DNA of 64,000 bases from Pseudomonadales bacterium (GTDB taxonomy: Bacteria > Pseudomonadota > Gammaproteobacteria > Pseudomonadales > Ketobacteraceae), in the NCBI GenBank assembly GCA_022361455.1, contig JAKSAW010000647.1, forward strand, positions 1 through 64,000, read 5' to 3'. Made by a program: the position numbers and the translations under genes. This document shows positions 39,390 to 48,749 of this stretch, piece after piece; within the stretch, counting starts at the first letter, position 1, and each line of letters opens with the position of its first letter. A model generated the notes under the pieces. It did no database searches, was not told where the DNA came from, and saw only the letters and a program-made list of their open reading frames with translations.

Positions 39390-40073
39390 TCAGGAAAGTT
39401 CTTGCAACAGTGCAAAGAATTGTCTCTTTAAGATTTTTTGAGCTCTTTCAAATTCGAAATCTTCAGGATCTTCGAGCAGTAATCCTTCGTACTCAATTCT
39501 AAAAATAGTCCCCATTAACATATCAGCAGCAATATCTGGATCTTGAACGCCAATCTGTTCGCAGAGTTTCTTCATATCAAGTACCAAATGCTCATAGTAA
39601 TGCTTGGCCATATCCTTCAAACGAGAATCTCGAATAGACTCATGCATAAAAGCTTGCTCAGCAATCAAGTGGTCTCGCTTCTCGCGCAACTCATGGTGAA
39701 TATGAGACACAATTAACGTAGCCATTGCATCCACCAATTGATTGCGAACTTTTTCATCTTCAAGCAATTTAACATCGTTCGCTTCCACAAAGGCGGCAAC
39801 ATCTTCATGGATAGGCACAACAACATCGCTCATCGCGTTCTCAGCAAACAGCGTGAAGGTATCAGCAATAAGATCCCCAATATCTTTAAAGTAATAGGTT
39901 GTTGCTGACAACGGCACATCAGCTTCTTTAGCGACAGCACGGTGACGAACACCGCGAACACCATCGGTTACAACCAGTCTTAAAGCTGCTTCCAAAATTG
40001 CTTTTCTACGTTGTTCACTTCTAGCTCTACTTGCTTTTCGACCTCTGTAATTCAACGAAATATCATCGTTCAT
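39390..40073 (-). CDS. TetR-family transcriptional regulator
   Basis: A 227-residue regulator with an N-terminal helix-turn-helix. It reads [46 protein letters not shown] across residues about 24-69. The ligand-binding domain is helical and acidic. The N-terminus is basic ([14 protein letters not shown]). The target is unknown. Candidates are its own promoter, ung and the MpaB-type gene upstream. Palindromes at 40186-40201, 40482-40499 and 40560-40575 are possible operators. Confidence 0.9.
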   Translation of the reverse strand: MNDDISLNYRGRKASRARSEQRRKAILEAALRLVVTDGVRGVRHRAVAKEADVPLSATTYYFKDIGDLIADTFTLFAENAMSDVVVPIHEDVAAFVEANDVKLLEDEKVRNQLVDAMATLIVSHIHHELREKRDHLIAEQAFMHESIRDSRLKDMAKHYYEHLVLDMKKLCEQIGVQDPDIAADMLMGTIFRIEYEGLLLEDPEDFEFERAQKILKRQFFALLQELS

Positions 40074-40185
40074 AAATAAAACTCACCAACCCCGAAAATA
40101 AAAAACTAAGCTAAATATAGCGGCAAATTAAAGGGACATAATACGCGAATTCAAACTTAGAATCATTCCAGTGATTGACAATTCA

Positions 40186-40201
40186 ATGGCTTTCTAGCCA
40201 T
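40186..40201. promoter_or_regulatory. Palindrome, possible TetR operator
   Basis: ATGGCT and AGCCAT flank TTCT, 113 bp upstream of the tetR-type start. A plus-strand TTGACA (40175-40180) lies just before it, so the palindrome would overlap a promoter spacer if that box is used. Palindromes of this size suit TetR dimers. No other evidence. Confidence 0.3.
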
Positions 40202-40305
40202 AAATTGGCGACCGACGGGACAAAGATTCCAAAAGATATAAAAGCTGTGCGACCAAAGACATAAAACCAACCACTCCAATTGGAGAACCCAAAAAAGCGA
40301 AGGGC

Positions 40306-40333
40306 AAAAAAAAGGCAACCTATCCAGGTTGCC
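40306..40333 (-). terminator. Orphan intrinsic terminator
   Basis: An 8-bp stem (GGCAACCT/AGGTTGCC) with a 4-base loop is followed on the minus strand by eight T residues, a textbook terminator. The nearest upstream gene on that strand ends over 320 bp away, past its own hairpin, so this may end a separate short transcript. Confidence 0.7.
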
Positions 40334-40481
40334 TATCATTGCAGCGTAGTTTTTTAAGTTGATGAGGAATCGAAAGAATTCTTTTCAGGGTGGTAAGAAT
40401 AAATTCGATTTCGCTATACACACTGCAATGAGGATGCCAACTCTGAAATATTTTTATCTTATTGATTTATATAGACTTTTA

Positions 40482-40499
40482 AAAGTGTCGAGACACTTT
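40482..40499. promoter_or_regulatory. 18-bp inverted repeat, possible operator
   Basis: AAAGTGTC and GACACTTT flank GA. A further half-like AAAGTGTCAG lies at 40531-40540. Regulator unknown. Confidence 0.35.
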
Positions 40500-40600
40500 A
40501 CGAAGTGATTTTTGTGAAAACAGAACACAGAAAGTGTCAGATTTTGTCAGCTGTTAATATTACCGACACCGGTAAGTCATCCAAAGATTCCATAACGTAA

Positions 40601-40628
40601 AACGGGAAAGAGCTAGCTCTTTCCCGTT
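40601..40628 (-). terminator. 28-bp perfect palindrome, probable terminator of the MpaB-type gene
   Basis: The sequence AACGGGAAAGAG-CTAG-CTCTTTCCCGTT is self-complementary along its whole length. It begins 28 bp past the stop of the MpaB-type gene and is followed by a short T run on the minus strand. The U-tract is weak. Confidence 0.6.
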
Positions 40629-40656
40629 CCCGTTGAGCCTTTGAATTGTGCAAACC

Positions 40657-41799
40657 TTAAGCTAACCCTTTGAAAGCAAAACTTTCTGGATTACCTCCGA
40701 GGCCATTAAAAATGCTCTTGCGTCTAAACTCATGGTTTTTGCCTTCTACAATCCGCTGCAGAAAGTCAGGTGTTAAGTAACGGCCTGCGGAAGCCATTTT
40801 AATAATTCTGCTGATAGTACGAACCTTCATGCGGGATGCCAGTGTAGGCTTAATATGAAAATCCTTGGACAGCACCGGGCCGCCCAAATACTCGCAAAAT
40901 GCCAGCAGCAAATCCTCAGATAAATTAAACGGCGGTTCACTGGACATATCATGCAATAACGCTTTGGCTAACGCCTCACCGTCCGGCGTCGGGTTGTAAA
41001 GGTGAGTGGTTAATTGCAAAGCCAGAACCGATTGCTCTTCAATAGTCTCGGTGAGCAACTCTTCTTTCACACCAATCACGTAGCCCGCGTAGCGCCAGAA
41101 ATAGTGCATCAAACGCTTCTCTTCCTCAGATAGATTCACGCCAAGGCGCTCAATACCTCGAGACACCATAAAGTCGAAACCAAGTACCGTACCCGCCATG
41201 TCTTCTTGGTTAATGGGCTGGTCATAACTGTCATGATCCCAATTACCGCCCTTCCATAGAAACTGCCTTACGGCTGAATGCGTTAAACGTACTTCCATTA
41301 ACGTTCTATGGCCGATAGATCCTGGCTTAATATGGTCACTACCAACCATATTGTGCAGCAGCTGCCCTGTTTCATAGATCCGCTTGGTGACATCCTTTTG
41401 TAAACGCCCCGTGGCAACGAGCACCTGCGCAGGCTTATTGAGAGTGTACCCTTCCACCAAGCTACTGCATAAAAGCACTAGCCCCTGCAATGGCGCATAC
41501 CGCAAGAACACGCGACGCCCCTCTTCTAAAGTATCAAAGTCGACCCAGCCAGGAACCTCATAGCAATGCTGCATAAAGGTCTTAAACACACCACCTTCCG
41601 ATTGCGCACGGCTCTCAACTTCTTCAAGCATGGCGGAAGGACGGCCCCGCTTAATCAGAGCAGTGCAATCATCGGCCTGCTGATCACAAACGGTACGCCA
41701 CTTCTCTAGGCTTTCATGGCTGTACTTATTCCACCAAATGCGCTCTTGTGGACTCTGTGGTCCACGCTCGATGCGCTCATACTCTTCTGGCATTGGCAT
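40657..41799 (-). CDS. MpaB/DUF2236-family oxygenase-like protein
   Basis: A 380-residue protein matching the MpaB/latex-clearing-protein-like family (DUF2236). Features are the VDFDTLEEGRRVFLRYAPLQGLVLLCSSLVEGY stretch (around residues 90-122), VRLTHSAVRQFLW and the helical EDMAGTVLGFDFMVSRGIERLG segment. Members with known activity are b-type heme oxygenases that cut carbon-carbon double bonds (fungal MpaB, bacterial rubber oxygenase Lcp). Conserved histidines suggest heme binding, but the substrate is unknown. No signal peptide is visible. Confidence 0.8.
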   Translation of the reverse strand: MPMPEEYERIERGPQSPQERIWWNKYSHESLEKWRTVCDQQADDCTALIKRGRPSAMLEEVESRAQSEGGVFKTFMQHCYEVPGWVDFDTLEEGRRVFLRYAPLQGLVLLCSSLVEGYTLNKPAQVLVATGRLQKDVTKRIYETGQLLHNMVGSDHIKPGSIGHRTLMEVRLTHSAVRQFLWKGGNWDHDSYDQPINQEDMAGTVLGFDFMVSRGIERLGVNLSEEEKRLMHYFWRYAGYVIGVKEELLTETIEEQSVLALQLTTHLYNPTPDGEALAKALLHDMSSEPPFNLSEDLLLAFCEYLGGPVLSKDFHIKPTLASRMKVRTISRIIKMASAGRYLTPDFLQRIVEGKNHEFRRKSIFNGLGGNPESFAFKGLA

Positions 41800-42038
41800 A
41801 GTCAGTTACCCTTGTCTTAATTGTTGCTAATTCTTATTGGGGGCGACCATTTATTGTCGATCTTTAATATTGTTCCCGAGCGCCCAACTAGAACCTATCA
41901 GTTCTTTGAAAAAACATAGCATTGTTAATCGAAAAGAGCAAGAACTCACTGGTTTCGCAAGAAAATTGACAATATGCAGCCTAGACAGCTAAGTGACTAA
42001 AAGTTAAAGAGTTAATGCAGCCATGCTTAAGCTTTTCG

Positions 42039-42044
42039 TATAAT
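42039..42044 (+). promoter_or_regulatory. Probable -10 box of the DUF2797 gene
   Basis: A perfect TATAAT lies 27 bp before the DUF2797 start. No good -35 sits 16-18 bp upstream. Confidence 0.4.
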
Positions 42045-42070
42045 ACTGCTTTCCACTTGAACAGCATCGA

Positions 42071-42889
42071 ATGACTATGATTGGCACTCTGAGAAAACTA
42101 AAAACACAACTCGATTCAGCAGTGAATTACCAACTACCAATCGGCGGGGAGTTCCAACCCATTAATAATCTGATTGGCCACACGGTGACACTTAAATACA
42201 CTGGCAATATTTATTGCATCCATTGCGGTCGCAAAACCAAAAAGAGCTTCAACCAGGGTGCCTGCTACCCTTGCTTCAAGAAGTTAGCTCAATGTGACAC
42301 CTGCATTGTGAAACCTGAAACTTGCCATTACGAACAGGGCACCTGCAGAGAACCTGAATGGGCCCAAAGTCATTGCTTTCAGCCTCACTATGTTTATTTA
42401 GCAAACTCATCTGGGGTAAAAGTGGGAATTACGCGCCAAGATCAAATCCCCACACGTTGGATGGATCAAGGAGCTATTCAAGCACTTCCCATAGCAAAGG
42501 TTGCAAACCGACTTATTTCAGGTTTAGTGGAGGTAACCCTAGCAGAACACGTTGCTGATAAAACCAATTGGCGCACCATGTTAAAAGGCCAAGTGGATCA
42601 GTTAGATTTAAAAGCTCGGCGGGATGAATTATTAGAAATCTGCCGCGATGAGCTAGAGAAGCTGGCAGAAACCCACGGGGAAAACAGCATCGAATGGCTC
42701 GATGAAGAGGTTGTAGATATATCTTATCCTGTAGAAGTTTTCCCAGCCAAAGTGAGCACTCATAACTTTGATAAAAATCCTGAAGTAACCGGAAAGCTAA
42801 TGGGAATTAAAGGCCAATATCTCATGCTTGATACTGGCGTTATTAACATTCGCAAATTTGCAGGTTATGAAGTAGAACTTATCAGTTAG
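42071..42889 (+). CDS. DUF2797 cysteine-rich protein
   Basis: A 272-residue DUF2797 protein of unknown function. The N-terminal third contains CIHCGRKTKKSFNQGACYPC, then CDTC, CHYEQGTC and a further Cys. This is a likely multi-zinc ribbon (residues about 51-105). A segment HYVYLANSSGVKVGITR follows, resembling the start of GIY-YIG-type nuclease folds, but the catalytic set is not clearly complete. An ATG one codon further in (the second M of MTM) is an alternative start. It has its own promoter and shares a two-way terminator with lysS. Confidence 0.85.
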   Translation: MTMIGTLRKLKTQLDSAVNYQLPIGGEFQPINNLIGHTVTLKYTGNIYCIHCGRKTKKSFNQGACYPCFKKLAQCDTCIVKPETCHYEQGTCREPEWAQSHCFQPHYVYLANSSGVKVGITRQDQIPTRWMDQGAIQALPIAKVANRLISGLVEVTLAEHVADKTNWRTMLKGQVDQLDLKARRDELLEICRDELEKLAETHGENSIEWLDEEVVDISYPVEVFPAKVSTHNFDKNPEVTGKLMGIKGQYLMLDTGVINIRKFAGYEVELIS

Positions 42890-42908
42890 GCTCAGCACAT
42901 TCATTATA

Positions 42909-42934
42909 AAAGGGCTCTACTAAGAGCCCTTTTT
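42909..42934. terminator. Bidirectional terminator between DUF2797 gene and lysS
   Basis: AAAGGGCTCT-ACTA-AGAGCCCTTT forms a 10-bp stem with A-rich and T-rich flanks, so it can act on both convergent transcripts. Confidence 0.85.
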
Positions 42935-42968
42935 TATTTTCTTAATACTGACTTTTAAAAACCGCCAA

Positions 42969-44471
42969 CTAGACCTGCGGGCGCATATGCGGGAACAGGA
43001 TAACATCACGAATCGATGGCGAATCGGTAAATAGCATTACCAAGCGATCAATACCAATACCTTCACCAGCTGTTGGCGGCATGCCATATTCCAAAGCGCG
43101 CACATAGTCATCATCAAAATGCATGGCTTCATCATCACCGGCATCTTTTTCTTCCACTTGTTTCTGGAAACGTTCCGCTTGATCTTCTGGATCGTTTAAT
43201 TCCGAGAAACCATTAGCAATTTCACGACCACCCACAAAAAACTCGAAGCGATCAGTGACAAAAGGATCTTCATCGCTACGTCTCGCTAATGGAGAAACTT
43301 CTGTGGGGTATTTTGTTATAAAGGTAGGCTCTTTTAAACGATGCTCAACTGTTTTTTCAAAGATTTCAATTTGCACCTTACCCAGGCCATAAGAATCTTT
43401 CAGTGGTATTTCTAGCTTTTCAGCAACCTGTCTCGCACTCTCTAAATCAGAGATCTGCTCAGCAGTAATATCCGGGTTAAAGTGCAAAATAGAATCAAAC
43501 AAACTCATGCGCACGAACGGCTTACCAAAATGATAGGTTTCACCTTGATACTCGACATCAGTGGTACCCAATACATCTTCTGCGATATGGCGAAGCATAT
43601 CTTCAGTAAGATCCATTAGATCTTGATAATCCGCATAAGCCTGATAGAACTCCACCATCGTAAACTCAGGATTATGGCGAGTAGAAAGACCTTCGTTACG
43701 GAAGTTGCGGTTAATTTCAAAAACGCGCTCGAAACCACCCACAACCAAACGCTTCAGATAAAGCTCCGGTGCTATTCTTAAAAAGAGTTCAATGTCTAAT
43801 GCATTGTGGAAAGTGGTGAAGGGTCTTGCCGTGGCGCCACCAGGGATCGCCTGCATCATGGGTGTTTCCACTTCCAAAAACTGACGCTCAGTTAAATAAC
43901 GGCGCATACAATCAATGATACGAGAACGCACCACAAAGGTTTCTCGCACATCCTCATTCATAATCAAATCGACATAACGCTGACGGTAACGCTGCTCTTG
44001 ATCTGTAAAACCCTTGAATTTATCCGGCAGTGGTCGCAAGGATTTCACTAAGTGGCTACAGGTTTCCATATCCACATAAAGATCACCTTTACCCGACTTA
44101 TGGAGCAAACCTTCAGCACCAACAATATCACCTAAGTCCCAAGTTTTAATATCAGCAAGCGTTTCTTTGTCCAAACCTTTGCGATTAACATACAGCTGAA
44201 TAGTACCAGTCATATCTTGGACAACAATAAAAGCACCTCGGTTGCGAATAACACGCCCCGCTACTTTCGCTCTTACACCCATCTCTTCCAATTCGGGCTT
44301 TTCTTTCTCGCCATATTGATCCTGCAGATCTTGGCAATAGTCTTCACGACGAAAACCATTTGGGAACGCATTACGCTGTTCACGGATCTGTTTTAACTTG
44401 CCACGACGCTCAGCGATGAGTTTATTTTCATCTTCTTGGCTAAGGGGTTCGTTTTGGTTTTGCTCTGTCAT
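42969..44471 (-). CDS. lysS: Lysyl-tRNA synthetase (class II)
   Basis: Charges tRNA-Lys. The 500-residue protein has an N-terminal OB-fold anticodon domain ([20 protein letters not shown]) and the class II core. Motif 2 is [21 protein letters not shown] and motif 3 [13 protein letters not shown] near the C-terminus. It follows prfB by about 100 bp, the arrangement conserved in gammaproteobacteria. Confidence 0.97.
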   Translation of the reverse strand: MTEQNQNEPLSQEDENKLIAERRGKLKQIREQRNAFPNGFRREDYCQDLQDQYGEKEKPELEEMGVRAKVAGRVIRNRGAFIVVQDMTGTIQLYVNRKGLDKETLADIKTWDLGDIVGAEGLLHKSGKGDLYVDMETCSHLVKSLRPLPDKFKGFTDQEQRYRQRYVDLIMNEDVRETFVVRSRIIDCMRRYLTERQFLEVETPMMQAIPGGATARPFTTFHNALDIELFLRIAPELYLKRLVVGGFERVFEINRNFRNEGLSTRHNPEFTMVEFYQAYADYQDLMDLTEDMLRHIAEDVLGTTDVEYQGETYHFGKPFVRMSLFDSILHFNPDITAEQISDLESARQVAEKLEIPLKDSYGLGKVQIEIFEKTVEHRLKEPTFITKYPTEVSPLARRSDEDPFVTDRFEFFVGGREIANGFSELNDPEDQAERFQKQVEEKDAGDDEAMHFDDDYVRALEYGMPPTAGEGIGIDRLVMLFTDSPSIRDVILFPHMRPQV

Positions 44472-44570
44472 GAACGTTGCCTATCTCTTTTTGCAAGGTC
44501 GAAGTTTTTAAACGTAAATGCTTTGAAACGTCGGGTTAATGTTAATTCTGTTAAAGGTAACTTTTTTATA

Positions 44571-45666
44571 TTACAAGCCAGCCTTCAAGCTAGCTTCAAT
44601 AAATCCATCTAAATCCCCGTCTAGTACTGCCTTGGGATTCATATGCTCTACATTAGTTCTTAAATCTTTAATGCGCGACTGATCCAACACATAGGATCGA
44701 ATCTGACTGCCCCAACCAATATCTGATTTAGTATCTTCCAAGGCCTGTTTTTCTTGATTCTGTTTTTGGATTTCAAGCTCATACAACTTAGCTCTAAGCT
44801 GATTCATCGCTTGCGCTTTGTTTTTGTGCTGAGAGCGATCATTCTGGCACTGCACCACAATACCGGTTGGCTCATGGGTTATCCGCACCGCTGAATCAGT
44901 TCGGTTAACGTGCTGGCCACCCGCACCACTAGCTCGATAGGTATCGATTCTTAAATCTGCCGGATTAATATCAATATCGATATTTTCGTCTACCTCGGGG
45001 GAAATAAACACACTGGCAAATGAAGTATGGCGACGATTACCTGAGTCAAAGGGAGAATTTCGAACTAAACGATGCACGCCGGTCTCGGTGCGCAACCATC
45101 CAAACGCATATTCACCTTGAACATAAATTGTGGCGCTTTTAATGCCCGCCACTTCCCCAGGTGAACATTCAATTAGCTCTACTTTGAAGCCACGGTTTTC
45201 GCACCAGCGCAAATACATGCGCAACAGCATCTCTGCCCAATCTTGCGCCTCAGTGCCACCGGATCCCGCTTGAATGTCTACATAGCTAGCACTTTGATCC
45301 ATTTCGCCAGAGAACATGCGACGAAACTCTAATTGCCCTACGTCTGCTTCCAGACTGTCTAATTCAGCAATAGTTTCGTTGAGCGTATCTTCATCAGACT
45401 CTTCAACAGCTAGCTCCAATAAACCTTCAGCATCTTCCAATCCCACATCTAGCTTTTCGATGGTTTGCACCACCATTTCCAATGAGGATCTTTCACGCCC
45501 TAGCGTTTGAGCTTTTTCTGGTTCATTCCAAATAGCAGGATCTTCTAATTCTCGGGAAACTTCGTCGAGGCGTTCTTTCTTGCCATCGAAGTCAAAGATA
45601 CCCCCTAAGCGCATCAGTTCGCGCTCGAAGGTCTTTTATGCGGGTTACGATTGGATTAATTTCCAT
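44571..45666 (-). CDS. prfB: Peptide chain release factor 2 (programmed +1 frameshift)
   Basis: RF2 reads UGA and UAA stops and releases the peptide. Translation starts at the ATG at 45666 ([18 protein letters not shown]). It reaches an in-frame TGA at 45594-45592 (codon 25) and continues after a +1 shift, giving 364 residues, one fewer than E. coli RF2. GGQ is kept in [15 protein letters not shown]. The stop-recognition loop is read as [12 protein letters not shown] nearby; the usual SPF tripeptide appears in [11 protein letters not shown]. The frame is thus correct and not a mutation. It lies between recJ and lysS. Confidence 0.96.
45591..45606 (-). promoter_or_regulatory. prfB programmed frameshift site
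   Basis: On the minus strand the bases read AGG GGG TAT CTT TGA C: an internal Shine-Dalgarno-like AGGGGG three bases before CTT, then the TGA stop. RF2 shortage favours a +1 slip on CTT, so the enzyme autoregulates. This is the known prfB mechanism. Confidence 0.95.
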
Positions 45667-45752
45667 GGGGCTTCTATAAACCAAATTATCTAAAAAGGCG
45701 CGCTATTTTACCTGCGCTACCGCCGAAACACTAGTGTAGTGCAGCTCTTCCT

Positions 45753-47477
45753 TTACAGGGCTGTTAATTGCTCAATCATTAATTGTGGATTCTCAACACC
45801 CCTAAACTCATTCACGTCGAGCTTATATGCGACATGAACCCGTTTCGCTTTTTTGTTAGGCCATTGGGCAAGGTCCACGTTAAAGGCGATTCCATCCATC
45901 AAACGGTTCGACTGAGGCACTGTGAGAACAATTTTTAAGTGTTTCTCCCCGACAATGCGTTGCTCAAGCAACTCGAACTCTCCATCAAAGATTGGCTCTG
46001 GAAAACCCTGCCCCCATGGCCCCGCATCCCGCAGCAATCGCGCAAAGGGCAAATCGAGTTCTTGAGTTTCCAATTCCCCGTCACTTAGCACTTCGCCGGT
46101 AAGGTCTTCCTCATTCAGCACACTGCGAACCGCCTCATCAAACGCATCCTTAAAGGCTTCGAGATGAGAGGCTGGCAGACTTAACCCTGCCGCCATGGCA
46201 TGGCCACCAAACTTGGTCATTAGCCCTGGGTTTTTAGCAGCAACTGCGTCCAATGCATCGCGAATATGCAATCCGGGAATTGATCTAGCCGAGCCTTTTA
46301 TTTCATCACCATCCGTTGGGGCGAACGCAATCACCGGGCGATGAAAACGCTCTTTGATTCTCGAGGCTAAAATACCAATGACACCTTGATGCCAATCTTT
46401 ACGATACAGACACAAACCCCATGGCAGCTCTTCTTTGCCAAATTGCAATTGGTTCAAAACACTTAAAGCTTCATTCTGCATGCTGAACTCAATGGACTTG
46501 CGATCATGATTTAATTGATCCAACTCCATGGCAAAATCGCGAGCCTGACGAGGATTGTCCGTCAACAAGCACTCAATGCCATGAGACATATCATCGAGCC
46601 GTCCAGCCGCATTTAATCGCGGACCTACTGCAAAACCTAAATCCGACGCCACCAATCTGGCTTGATTTCGCTTGGCCACTTCTACCAAGGCGGTAATTCC
46701 AGGGCGACACTTTTTAGCGCGAATACGCTTTAATCCATGCTCCACCAAAACTCGGTTATTACGATCGAGTGGCACGACATCCGCCACCGTACCGAGAGCG
46801 ACAATATCAAGATAGTCCGCCATATTTGGCACAGGAATGTTTTGCTGTTCAAACCAACCTTGCTGCTGCAGCTTAGTTCTTAAAGCCGTCATGACATAAA
46901 AAATCACACCAACCCCAGCAAGATTTTTACTAGCAAAAGTACAATCTGGTTGGTTGGGATTCACAATAGCATCGGCTTTTGGCAACGTTTCACCTGGTAA
47001 ATGATGATCCGTCACCAACACGTGAATTCCAGCATCTTTCGCTGCCTGCACGCCCTCAACCGAAGAAATACCATTGTCTACTGTAACTATAAGTTGCGGA
47101 TTCATTTGTTGCGCAACGGCGACTATTTCTGGCGTTAAGCCATAGCCATACTCGAAACGATTCGGGACCAAATAATCCACCTGAGCAGCACCCAAGGCTT
47201 TTAGCGCAAGAACACTCAACGCGGAACTAGTAGCGCCATCGGCATCAAAATCACCAACAATAAGAATGTGCCACTCTTCTCGCAATGCATGATGGAGCAA
47301 ATCCAATGCTTGATCCAACCCCTTTAGCGACTGAGCAGGTATCAGCTGTTTTAGCTGCAGATTTACTTCGTCTTCATTGGCTACTCCGCGGGCAGCATAA
47401 ATTCGCTGTATCACCGGAGGCAGGCTTTCCGAAAACGGCTGAAAGTCTTTTATGGCGCGACGGGTTATTTTTTTCAT
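45753..47477 (-). CDS. recJ: Single-stranded-DNA-specific exonuclease RecJ
   Basis: RecJ degrades single-stranded DNA 5' to 3' in recombination and mismatch repair. The 574-residue protein has DHH-superfamily motifs (GDFDADGATSSALS, VTVDNGISSVEG and VTDHHLPGE) and the C-terminal DHHA1 part with FGGHAMAAGLSLP. Length matches E. coli RecJ (577 aa). It starts after the thrC terminator, so it has a separate promoter. Confidence 0.96.
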   Translation of the reverse strand: MKKITRRAIKDFQPFSESLPPVIQRIYAARGVANEDEVNLQLKQLIPAQSLKGLDQALDLLHHALREEWHILIVGDFDADGATSSALSVLALKALGAAQVDYLVPNRFEYGYGLTPEIVAVAQQMNPQLIVTVDNGISSVEGVQAAKDAGIHVLVTDHHLPGETLPKADAIVNPNQPDCTFASKNLAGVGVIFYVMTALRTKLQQQGWFEQQNIPVPNMADYLDIVALGTVADVVPLDRNNRVLVEHGLKRIRAKKCRPGITALVEVAKRNQARLVASDLGFAVGPRLNAAGRLDDMSHGIECLLTDNPRQARDFAMELDQLNHDRKSIEFSMQNEALSVLNQLQFGKEELPWGLCLYRKDWHQGVIGILASRIKERFHRPVIAFAPTDGDEIKGSARSIPGLHIRDALDAVAAKNPGLMTKFGGHAMAAGLSLPASHLEAFKDAFDEAVRSVLNEEDLTGEVLSDGELETQELDLPFARLLRDAGPWGQGFPEPIFDGEFELLEQRIVGEKHLKIVLTVPQSNRLMDGIAFNVDLAQWPNKKAKRVHVAYKLDVNEFRGVENPQLMIEQLTAL

Positions 47478-47554
47478 TAATGCCGACTATGAATAAATTA
47501 AGGTCTTTGAGATATTAGAATTATAGCGCACTCAACACTCACACTCTCGACAAA

Positions 47555-47594
47555 CAAAAAAAGCAGGATGACAAAGGGCATCCTGCTTTTTTTG
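47555..47594. terminator. Intrinsic terminator of thrC
   Basis: GCAGGATG and CATCCTGC flank ACAAAGGG, with runs of A and T of seven or more on the two sides. It ends the hom-thrC transcript before recJ and could work in both directions. Confidence 0.88.
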
Positions 47595-47645
47595 TATCAA
47601 TCGACTGTAGCTCGAGCTTATATGCTAGGTTGCTGCGTGCCTAAG

Positions 47646-48725
47646 CTATCCTTCCATATTTTTCAAAATGGCGTCTTTAACATCAGACAAAGTCGCATCA
47701 ATGGTTACCATTTCAGCGTTCTGACATTGGGCAATCGCAGTATCGGGATCTTTAAGGCCATTACCCGTTAAGGTACATACAATTTTTGAACCTTCAGGAA
47801 TTTTGCCGGCTTTTACATCGCGAATCGCACCACCTAAAGAAGCTGCTGATGCTGGCTCACAGAAAACGCCTTCGGTTTGCGCCAACATTTTCTGCGTCGC
47901 TAAGATTTCTTCGTCGGTTAGCTCATCGAACCAACCTTCAGATTCTTTCTGAACGTTCCAAGCTTTATCCCAAGATTGAGGCACACCAATTCGAATCGCA
48001 GTAGCGACAGTCTCGGGATTGTGAACCATTTGACCACGCATAAAAGGTGCAGCACCTGCCGCTTGATAACCCACCATCTTAGGTAGATTGTTCGCAAAGC
48101 CATGCTTGTGAGATTCTGTATATCCCATCCAATGCGCTGTGATATTACCCGCATTACCAACAGGCAAGCAGTGGTAATCAGGAGCAGTGCCTAGCTCTTC
48201 GACAATTTCAAAGGCTGCCGTTTTCTGACCTTGTAAACGATAAGGATTGATAGAGTTAACGATAGTCACCGGCGCATGCTCAGCAACTTCTTTAACCAGA
48301 TTCATACCCTCATCGAAGTTACCACGAATCTGCATAATCACCGCGCCATACATCATCGCTTGCGCTAATTTACCCATGGCAATTTTGCCTTCAGGAATTA
48401 GAACAAAAGCAGTGATCCCTGCGCGCGCTGCATAGGCTGCTGCAGCTGCAGAAGTATTACCGGTAGACGCACAAATAATGGCTTTACTACCTTCTTCAAC
48501 AGCTTTAGTTACCGCCATTGTCATACCGCGATCTTTAAAAGAACCCGTGGGGTTAAGGCCTTCATACTTAACGTAGATATCCACATCTTTACCAATGGCG
48601 CGAGGCACATTGTTCAAGCGAATAAGTGGAGTATTACCTTCACCCAAGCTGATTAAACGGGTGTCATCATTTACGGGTAAATGATCACGATACTTATTGA
48701 TAAGGCCGGTATAACGAGTACTCAT
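47646..48725 (-). CDS. thrC: Threonine synthase
   Basis: A PLP enzyme that converts O-phosphohomoserine to threonine. The 359-residue protein has the lysine motif PTGSFKDRGMTMAV (around residues 56-69), ASTGNTSAAAAAYAARAG and the phosphate-binding LPVGNAGNIT segment. It starts 24 bp after the hom stop, in an operon with homoserine dehydrogenase and followed by a strong terminator. Confidence 0.96.
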   Translation of the reverse strand: MSTRYTGLINKYRDHLPVNDDTRLISLGEGNTPLIRLNNVPRAIGKDVDIYVKYEGLNPTGSFKDRGMTMAVTKAVEEGSKAIICASTGNTSAAAAAYAARAGITAFVLIPEGKIAMGKLAQAMMYGAVIMQIRGNFDEGMNLVKEVAEHAPVTIVNSINPYRLQGQKTAAFEIVEELGTAPDYHCLPVGNAGNITAHWMGYTESHKHGFANNLPKMVGYQAAGAAPFMRGQMVHNPETVATAIRIGVPQSWDKAWNVQKESEGWFDELTDEEILATQKMLAQTEGVFCEPASAASLGGAIRDVKAGKIPEGSKIVCTLTGNGLKDPDTAIAQCQNAEMVTIDATLSDVKDAILKNMEG

Positions 48726-48749
48726 AATTTGCTTCCAACTAACTTAAAT

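Larger units (their letters stand above)
40074..40656. other. 583-bp intergenic region between tetR-type and MpaB-type genes
   Basis: No credible coding frame was found on either strand. It holds, from left to right: the palindrome ATGGCT-TTCT-AGCCAT (40186-40201), an orphan minus-strand terminator (40306-40333), AAAGTGTC-GA-GACACTTT (40482-40499), TTACCG-ACAC-CGGTAA (40560-40575) and a 28-bp perfect palindrome that probably ends the MpaB-type transcript (40601-40628). A small RNA or an unmapped promoter system is possible. Confidence 0.6.

Noticed and set aside
40474-40482. RsmY/RsmZ-like RNA controlled by the BarA-like kinase in the 40-kb gap
   Set aside because: I did not find repeated GGA loops or the TGTAAG-N6-CTTACA activator box.
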